Part shown: positions 57,025-64,000 of the stretch, in pieces
Layout: every line of letters starts with the position of its first letter
Position numbering within the stretch: position 1 is the stretch's first letter
Assembly: GCA_963853835.1 (NCBI GenBank)
Contig: OY970823.1
Span: 47,343,808-47,407,807, forward strand
DNA: 64,000 nt
DNA from: Calendula officinalis
Lineage: Eukaryota; Streptophyta; Magnoliopsida; Asterales; Asteraceae
Direction: 5' to 3'
Position numbers and translations under genes: made by a program
Notes under the pieces: model-generated
The model's database searches: none
Told to the model about the DNA's origin: nothing
Seen by the model: the letters and a program-made list of their open reading frames with translations, nothing else

Positions 57025-57573
57025 ATGAAGGGGTATTCAAAGATAAAGCTTGCAAACAGCAGCAGCAAATCAAGATCCATGGATTTCTCAGATCAAACAA
57101 ACACAACTCTAAGAATTCAAAAAGCCATTCCAACCAAGAAATCAACCACTCAACAACAACAACCCAAATTCCAATATGATGATTATGATGATTATAATCA
57201 GGATTCTGGCAACCATCAAGAACAAGATGACAACTTTCCCATGAAAATGCTGACCAAAAACTACCCAGCAGTAGGTTCTGGTGGTACTACTATTGATGCA
57301 AACAGTACAAGTAGTGTTAGCAGCAGATTCAAGATTGAGAAACAGAACAGCACAGGAAGAACATTGCACACAGCAGTAAAAAGGGCTATGTCAATTAGAA
57401 GATCATCATCTGTGTCTGAAAGGTATTCAAGAATTCATAATGATCAGTATTCAAGTCCATTTGATCTTGATCATGAAGAAGATGAATTACAGATGTCAAG
57501 ATCTAAGAACAATATGAAGAAACAGAACAAGGGAAGTTTATTAAAAACTTGTAAGAGGATTTTTGGACTTTAA
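57025..57573 (+). CDS. Small plant-specific Ser-rich basic protein, function unknown
   Basis: 182 residues in a single exon. Visible parts: a basic, Ser-rich N-terminus (MKGYSKIKLANSSSKSRSMD), a QQQQ run and an acidic-tyrosine stretch (YDDYDDYNQD) near residues 50-60. A conserved-looking core RTLHTAVKRAMSIRRSSSVS with ERYSRIH follows near residues 112-138, and the C-terminus is KGSLLKTCKRIFGL. I recognise the combination of VKRA-(F/M)-S-(M/I)-RRSSSVSE-Y-RIH with a KACKRIFGL-like end as a family of uncharacterised angiosperm proteins. No signal peptide or membrane segment. RRSSS is a likely kinase target. The start is the first ATG after a TATA-rich region, and the frame is clean. Confidence 0.85.
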   Translation: MKGYSKIKLANSSSKSRSMDFSDQTNTTLRIQKAIPTKKSTTQQQQPKFQYDDYDDYNQDSGNHQEQDDNFPMKMLTKNYPAVGSGGTTIDANSTSSVSSRFKIEKQNSTGRTLHTAVKRAMSIRRSSSVSERYSRIHNDQYSSPFDLDHEEDELQMSRSKNNMKKQNKGSLLKTCKRIFGL

Positions 57574-58042
57574 TTTCATTTCATCAGAAGGCTTATTCAT
57601 TTGCAAATTATAGAGTTTTACTGAAAGAATGATGTCCTATCCACAATGAAAAATTATAGTGTTTTTTTTAATGGTTTTACTAATGCTTATTATTACTTTG
57701 TGGAACAAGTCTATATGTTTTTTGTAATATTATACTTCTTTAATAATATTTTAGTTAAATATAACACTGACAATGGCAGATCTTGAAAAAAAGAATTGCT
57801 GGGGAACCATATGCACAAAAAGTCTAACAGTCCGTTGATATTTTGTAATTTTGATAAATAAACATACACATGCGAGATTAATGGTCAAGATAATCTATAT
57901 AAAAGAAATTGTCATATAATGCCAAACTGCCAGTGACTTGTTACTTTTCTCATCGCATTTCGTCAGTTGCTTATTTTCTTTTTTAATAGTTTTTTTAATA
58001 ATATTAAAAAACTTATTTTATCTGTTATTTTCTTTTTAAATT
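57574..58042. other. 3'UTR of the small protein and intergenic DNA
   Basis: AATAATATT/AATAAA-like signals occur at 57740-57860. No gene seen. Confidence 0.5.
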
Positions 58043-58410
58043 GGCCAAAATGCATTTTAGTACCCTGAACTTGGCTGAGTGGAATTTTTACTACCCTGAA
58101 CTATTAAAGGTGCACCATGGTACCCTGAACTTGACAAAATGGTCAATTTAGTACCCTGCCTTACTAATTTGCTCTGGTTTTCTCATATCATTTGCTTCTA
58201 ATATCAATATATTAAGATAAACATACATTTTTTAGTCCGTTTAAAGCTCCAACAAAATCAAATCAAGTAAGAAAACGCGATCAAATTTATGAGTCAGGGT
58301 ACTAAATTGACCATTTTGTCAAGTTCAGGGTACCATGGTGCACCTTTAAAAGTTCAGGGTAGTAGAAATTTCAGTCGGCCAAATTCAGGGTACTAAAATG
58401 CATTTTGGCC
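58043..58410. mobile_element. Foldback element with long, nearly perfect arms
   Basis: Starts GGCCAAAATGCATTTTAGTA and ends TACTAAAATGCATTTTGGCC. Arms of ~115 bases also share TACCCTGAACTTG/CAAGTTCAGGGTA and GGTGCACCATGGTACC. Flanked by TAAATT on both sides (58037-58042 and 58411-58416), a plausible 6-base target-site duplication. Non-coding. Confidence 0.88.
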
Positions 58411-58669
58411 TAAATTTAAATATGATCAGATTTCTATTTAATTAAAAAATGTTTATGTGACAAAAATAATGAAGGAAAAGATATTTTTTAATACGGATGT
58501 GTCAGATATAGTTAATAAGAAAAATTTGATGCATCGTCGATAATTATGAAACTAAAGAGATAATGTTGGCACCTGGGACTTTGGTAGGGTTTTGGGTGTT
58601 TTTGAGGAGGTGCAGTCGCACATGACCCATATTTTTTAGGTGCCTAATTTTTTATATACATCTTTTATA

Positions 58670-58982
58670 CTTCCTCCGTATCAAAATAAGTGACACAAAT
58701 TGGCTTACACATTTTTTGAGGCAAAAGATTAAAGTAAAGGTTAAAATAGATTAAAGTACATAGTTAGTTGAGAATGGGTCCCACTTTTCTTGAATAAAGT
58801 GATATTAATGAGTTTTAAACGTAAAAGTAAGGGTATAAGGGTAATTTCACTTTATTAAAGTGGATAGTTAGTGGGTATGAGTCCCACTATTTTTACCAAA
58901 TATGGAAAGTTTTCAAAGTGTGTCACTTATTTTGATACACCTCAAAATGGAAAGTGTGTCACTTATTTTGATACGGAGGAAG
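58670..58982. mobile_element. Stowaway-like MITE, 313 bases
   Basis: Ends CTTCCTCCGTATCAAAATAA and TTATTTTGATACGGAGGAAG are perfect inverted repeats, flanked by TA. Same family as 11187-11492. Confidence 0.92.
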
Positions 58983-61190
58983 TATATACTAATCATTATA
59001 TTGTTTAAGTAATTGATACAACAAAATTTTTAGTAATAATGAATTTTATATATAGCAGTATGCATTTAGGGGGCCCATTTTTATCTTTTCGCACCGGACC
59101 TTCAAATTCTCAGAGACGCCCCTGGGTAGCGCTGTCAAAACCTGACACGATACGACAAGAATTCACGAAACGAAACGAAATTGGGATGAAACTGAAATTT
59201 GAATTCGTGTTCGTGTTCAGAGATTAACACGATAGTTATGACTTTGTCGTATTTGTTGTGTTTTTAGCATGTAATAAGTAAGAATTTTGTTATTTATTTT
59301 GTGTTGTCGTGTTTATCGTGTTTAACGTTTTTTTAATCGTGTCCTTTCCGTGTTAGCAAAATAAAACACGACTTTGTGTTGTGTTGTTTTCGTGTTGAAC
59401 GAATTCGTGTCGTGTCGTGTTATCCAGAAATACGAAATGGTAGCATGATTTCACAGCCATTGGGAGAGGCCTAAGATGTCAAAAAGTCAAAACAGAAAGG
59501 CATGTTTGTGTTTCTTACACATTTACACTTACGTAGGTTAATGATTTTTCTCTTCAGTTGTTGACTGATAATCCACTTTGCAGACTATCTACATATAGAT
59601 ATATACCTCAAATTATTAACAGATATACATAATATGGAATTACAATCAATAATTTTGAAATAGAGTTTAGGTTTAATAATGTGAATAAAGGAAAAGGAAG
59701 AAGAATGCATATGACTCATGGCAAGTTGGCAACTGAGATTACTATATAAGTTTATGTCACATATGAAAGTAGTAAGCTTATGAAAGTTTATTCTTCGTTC
59801 AATTTTTTTCTAACTTGATTTCAACTTGTTTTATGGGTTGACTAATCTCACGACAAATCCGCTATATTTATTCAAACACTCTCCAAACATGATATAAACA
59901 GATCACTATATTTATTCAAACACTCTGAAAAACCGAAAAAACCGCACCGAAAAATCCAAACCATTTAAAAAACGGATGTCCGCGGATTTGATTTTTGGAA
60001 AACCCGAAACATCTCATAACAAATGGTTACAAAATTTTGCAAATGGTTACAAAATTTACAAAACGATACTTCCTTCTAAAACCAATCATCTGGAGATAGC
60101 TTAGTGGTAAGGGCTCCTGAATCACTTCCTAGAGATAATGGATTTGATCTCTCCATTGGTAAATATCTACCAGATAGTCAGGGGAATGTTCGGAAACAAC
60201 CATGACAACAGTTAGATCGTGTATATCACAAGCAAAACTCTAGCACCCGAAGAACCTATTATAACAGTACTACGTTTTTGATAAAGTAAAAAAAATTCCC
60301 TTCCTTGACGATGACAAATTGACCCTCATCACAACAACAATTTCCACCATTTGAAAATTCCTACTAACCCACACCATTTTATCGACATACACAATTTTCT
60401 CAACTTCCACCATTTCCCCAACTACATCATTTTCAACAATGGCAACAAATGCAACAATTGACTTTCTAACAACAAATGCAACCAAGAGCTTTTAGGAACC
60501 TAATTCTAAGGACATTTAGCAGTTAACACTCTTCATTCTGTTAATTATCATAATTATCTTACTTGTGTGGTTGGTTACTTGGTTGCAAAAAGAGTTTGGA
60601 TCTAACTTCCACAAATGTTACAACATTTTATGTTTATATTAATTACAAAATATCTAGACTATCGATAAAGTGTAACATGATTGGGATCTTGTACCATGTT
60701 TTTAATCGATGCTAAACAATCTTCAACGTTTTTGTGTTAGATTTTTACTGTCACTACTATTTGACTCTCATTATTGCGTTTGTTTAGGTTGTAACAAAAT
60801 GAATTTATAGTCGTACATCAGTTTCAAATCAAGGGTTCAAACTTCGTGTCGTTTTAATTGAGGCGATGAAATGAATGGATAAAATTAGTTGGGTAAAGGG
60901 GGTAAGGTCAGTAGGCTGTTACAAAACTTCAAATCTATTTATACTTACTAATAAAAAGAGTAATCTATACTTGCTATAATAAAGTAGTAACACAAATTGG
61001 AGTCTCTTGCCACTTGTCACGAAATTATCCTATCCAATTTATCATCCATACATGTGGCAGAATATGTGGGGTCATTTTGTCAACTCAGGCATACTGTGGG
61101 GGTGTTTGTGAAACAATTAATGTTTATAACGACAGTTTGAAGTTTAAACTACAGCTAAAAAAATGGGAAGACAGAAAAAAAGAAAAGAAA
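58983..61190. other. Intergenic with dispersed repeats
   Basis: 59130-59455 is rich in ACACGACACGACACG-like words in inverted arrangement (GCTGTCAAAACCTGACACG at the left, CGTGTCGTGTCGTGTTATCC and CACAGC at the right), probably a small TIR repeat. A SINE-like piece is at 60087-60210. The remainder is unassigned. Confidence 0.4.
60087..60210 (+). mobile_element. Probable tRNA-derived SINE fragment
   Basis: GATAGCTTAGTGGTAAGG resembles a Pol III A box and GGATTTGATCTCT, about 40 bases later, a decayed B box. A clear A tail and target-site duplication were not found. Confidence 0.5.
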
Positions 61191-61262
61191 TGAACCTGAC
61201 GTGAATCGAACACGCAACCTTCTGATCTGGAGTCAGACGCGCTACCATTGCGCCACAGATCC
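61191..61262 (-). tRNA. tRNA-Trp (anticodon CCA), copy 1
   Basis: 72-base minus-strand cloverleaf: acceptor GGATCTG/CAGGTTC, D arm TGGCGCAATGGTAGCGC, anticodon arm TCTGA/TCAGA with loop CTCCAGA, T arm GTTGCGTGTTCGATTCACG, discriminator A. Intronless. Confidence 0.95.
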
Positions 61263-62299
61263 TTGGTGATTTAGTTTCTTAGTTTTACGGTAAATATCAC
61301 TATATTGTATCTAAGACCAAATCAAACTATACTTTAAAATGTGACATGTTTAATCTGTTTCATATTTTTAACTTTTGTGTTTGTCCCAGTAATTTTGGTT
61401 TTACTCAGATTCATATTTCATACCTTAAGGTTTCCTTGGTGTTTTGGATCATACCGATCGGCAATATTTTCAAAACATGCCATTCTTGGAAAAAGAAAGA
61501 ATTTTTAATTAGATAAAAATTTGGATTTATGATAAAAAAAAAAGAGCTGGAAATAAATGAGCCTGGCGGACGTAATTGGCATATTTGGAAGCTGATACTT
61601 ATTGCTTTTGCACTGTGTTTGCGTGTTCATTCTGAACAAGCATATGTTCACACATTTATGGAAATCTCTTGAAGATGATTTCGATACACATTTGAGAGCT
61701 TTAGTGGAGATTTTAAAGATATAGTATATGAAAAACACTTGCTTTTACCACTTTTGGGATCACTATAAATGACCATATATACATCCCGGGCGAGATAGAC
61801 TGAAAAATGGATTTTGTTAATGTAGGGACTATCCGTGTAATTTCGTATTTAGGGGCTATCCGTGTAATTTCTGAGACTTATGTATCAAATCCAAAACTTT
61901 TAGCAAACCACATGTAATTTACTCTTTTTTAAAGTAAGGACTTAACCAATTAAGATACAGTTAATTTGCATGATAATATATGATCATGAGACGTCTATTG
62001 AAATCAACAAAAAGACTAGCTAGATTTTGAATTATTTATGAAAGTAGCAATCAAAAGTCCAAGTCCACTTTTGACTTTTAAATGTCAAATGGGTTATTAC
62101 TTTTTTTTTATATCAAAATTAACATCTTGATGATGCAGCTTAAAGTTTCTTGAGGATGCTATGGCTAAATAAGACTAGAAATCTAGAATTTCCATTTCGT
62201 ATTGGGATACTATGCAAAGTGCAGAACATGTGGGGTCATTTTGTCAACTCAGGCATATACTGGGGGGTGTTTGTGAAACAAAACGAAAAAAAACAGAAT
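61263..62299. other. Spacer between the two tRNA-Trp genes
   Basis: Includes the repeated TGTGGGGTCATTTTGTCAAC flank (62230 and also 61067) and remnants of a GGGACTATCCGTGTAATTTC-type dispersed repeat at 61825-61880. No gene seen. Confidence 0.5.
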
Positions 62300-62371
62300 T
62301 GAACCTGACGTGAATCGAACACGCAACCTTCTGATCTGGAGTCAGACGCGCTACCATTGCGCCACAGATCC
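62300..62371 (-). tRNA. tRNA-Trp (anticodon CCA), copy 2
   Basis: Identical in sequence to copy 1 over 72 bases. The flank on the 3' side of the tRNA is also shared (TGTGGGGTCATTTTGTCAAC...GGGGTGTTTGTGAAACAA), as is a shorter AAATATCACTA piece on the 5' side. Confidence 0.95.
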
Positions 62372-63215
62372 TTAGATATCTTTTTAACTTAGCTCTATAA
62401 TAAATATCACTAAATGAAAACAAAGTTCTGACAAACTACTTGACAGAAAACAAAGATCCCCAAAAGACTATTTTATGTCTCTTGAGTTGCAGGTGAATAG
62501 TGTGTTTGTGAAAAAGAAGATCAAAAACCCTCTCGCTATCTTTCAACAAAATGCAGTGAATTAGCGGAGACAGAGAAACCCCAATTAGATTAGATAATAA
62601 ACCCAACACCCAAACCAATAAAACCCAATCGGATCAACAAACTCATCAACTTTTCTGAAATGCACAAATTCTGCTCCCAATTCTGTGCGAAGTTCGTCAC
62701 GGTCGGTTCTCTTTTAATCGATTTAACCACGAATTATCGAAATTCACTTTGATCCATCATGTCTATAATGAGTTGAACAATTTGTGTTGCTTTTGTTTAA
62801 ATTTATTTGGAGGGAATTCAATTAGGATCTGATTGATGGTGAATTATGCTGATTTTGTGGTTTTTATGTCATTAAAAAGCTAATTTCTGATGAATTACTG
62901 ATTTATGATTCTCTATTAGACTGTGAAACTGTTTATAGAGCGTAAGATTATGTATATACACTTGGATTATTTATATTTATAGTAAGAATGCTCCAAACAC
63001 TAGCAAACATTGATGTGATTATTGCAACTGTAGGTGGCAGAAATCATCCAAACACTATCTCCAGCTGATTATCTTATTTTATACTAGTATTATAAAATAG
63101 CCAATACATTTTTATTTTGTCAGGATTCAGGAACACATGTTCATGGGTGGAATAGTTTTTAGGGCGTCAAAAGGGTAACAATTGTTAGAAATTTTTGGTA
63201 CTCATTTCACATAAA
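62372..63215. other. Intergenic and probable leader of the shaggy-like kinase copy
   Basis: Flank of tRNA-Trp copy 2, then sequence at 62620-62760 with the mixed composition of a plant 5'UTR. No open gene before the ATG at 63216. Confidence 0.45.
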
Positions 63216-64000
63216 ATGGCCTCTGCAAGCATAGGGCATGAGGTAGTTGGTAGGTCAAGAATTGTAAGTGGTTTTAATGAATCATCAAATTCAAGTGCAG
63301 TTGATTGGTTGGGAAAAAGAATGCTTGATATTCGACTTAGAGACAACCGTGATGATGACAAAGTTAGTGTAAGTATTTTTATTTTTCACGAATGTTTAGT
63401 TCTCTATAGAGTAAATTACATAAATCGTCCATGTGATTTGTATGAAATTTTGGATTTTGTTCATCGACTTGTTTTTATTACACTGATAGTCCCTAATTTT
63501 CAAACTTGTAACACCTACAGTAAAGCAAAAAAGGCTGTTACTCATATTGCCGAATTAGGGGCATTTGATGTTTAAGTTTCAAAATTAGGGACTATATGTG
63601 TAATTGAAGAAGTGGAGGGGTGAAACCGATAACTTCATACAAACCAAAAGGATGATTTATGTAAGTTAGTTTTCTATGTCATAAGCCATGAGTTGAAAAT
63701 AGTTTTATAAATGGAGTGATTATTACAGGATAGTGAACCAGAGATAGTACATGGGGCAAATACTGAAGTTGGTCATGTAATAAGAACAACAGTTGGTGGG
63801 TCAGTCTGAACAGGTGATTTTTTAAGAATTACATGGAAAATATCAGATTGTTATTACTTTATTAATATTTTTGTATATAATTTATGACAGACTTTGAGTT
63901 ACATAGCAGAGCATGTGATTGGTACTGCTCAATGGCTAAATGTTTCACATGTAGGATATCGGGTCAAATAAAGGGTCTTTTTTACGCGGGTCGAAAAGGG
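63216..64000 (+). pseudogene. Shaggy/GSK3-like kinase 5' part, broken; runs to window end
   Basis: Family role: GSK3-type Ser/Thr kinases (brassinosteroid and stress signalling). Exon 1 is 63216-63369 (MASASIGHEVVGRSRIVSGF... and WLGKRMLDIRLRDNRDDDK). Exon 2 is 63729-63813 (DSEPEIVHGANTEVGHVIRT then TVGG). Exon 3 starts at 63891 (TLSYIAEHVIGT). Lesions: in exon 2 about eight bases are missing after GGTGGG at 63800, so the expected R-N-G-Q-S step is out of frame. In exon 3 the glycine-rich ATP loop after IGT is deleted and followed by degraded sequence, then CGGGTCAAATAAAGGGTC-type repeat. Intron 1 contains a GAGTAAATTACATAAATCGT-type MITE (63410-63670). Kinase-domain exons beyond the window cannot be assessed. 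Confidence 0.8.
63410..63670. mobile_element. Inverted-repeat MITE (GAGTAAATTACA family) in kinase intron 1
   Basis: Starts GAGTAAATTACATAAATCGT and ends with ATTTATGTAAGTTAGTTTTC. Inner pairs include TGATAGTCCCTAATTTTCAA and TTCAAAATTAGGGACTATAT-like sequence. Non-coding. Confidence 0.65.

Overview
The window looks like nuclear DNA from a flowering plant, most likely a eudicot. It is AT-rich. The genes have short exons with GT-AG introns, the tRNAs and gene families are plant types (FAR1-related, BAHD acyltransferase, RABA2, shaggy-like kinase, C-type lectin kinase), and transposable elements are dense: chromovirus-like LTR elements, Tourist and Stowaway MITEs, tRNA-derived SINEs and Helitron ends. 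The LTR style resembles elements common in Asteraceae, but that placement is only an inference.

Layout. 1-8114 is one LTR retrotransposon with 3.1 kb LTRs that look identical and a 2.0 kb internal domain holding only a dead RNase H relic. 8371-14460 has a tRNA-Lys, a UBLCP1-type CTD phosphatase gene with three apparent single-base frameshifts, a tRNA-Arg and MITEs. 14520-19142 is an intact FRS11-like gene whose introns carry inverted-repeat elements. 20354-23572 has a broken PP2C copy and an intact two-exon BAHD acyltransferase. 24603-26958 is a probable solo LTR. 27240-36132 is a repeat-rich stretch with MITEs, a dead cytochrome c copy, a Tourist-like element built around a CCACCGCCA-type minisatellite, Helitron remnants and a SINE with clear target-site duplications.

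37619-40060 is an intact single-coding-exon gene for a seven-helix membrane protein with an inferred 5'UTR intron. 43074-43547 is the 3' exon of a RABA2-type GTPase with no visible partner exon. 44780-47640 is a large inverted repeat made of two head-to-head PIF/Harbinger transposase pseudogenes. 47671-49489 holds a long-TIR element next to the extracellular-domain exons of a C-type lectin receptor kinase whose kinase part is missing. 50377-56000 is mostly intergenic with MITEs. 57025-57573 is an intact small plant-specific protein gene. 58043-60210 holds more small elements. 61191-62371 has two tRNA-Trp genes in a local duplication, and the window ends in a broken 5' part of a shaggy/GSK3-like kinase.

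The genes form no pathway or operon. The clearly intact protein genes are FRS11-like, the BAHD acyltransferase, the seven-helix protein and the 182-residue protein. The others are fragments or carry lesions. The observation most worth following is the transposase inverted repeat, which resembles in architecture the hairpin loci that trigger small-RNA silencing of transposons.
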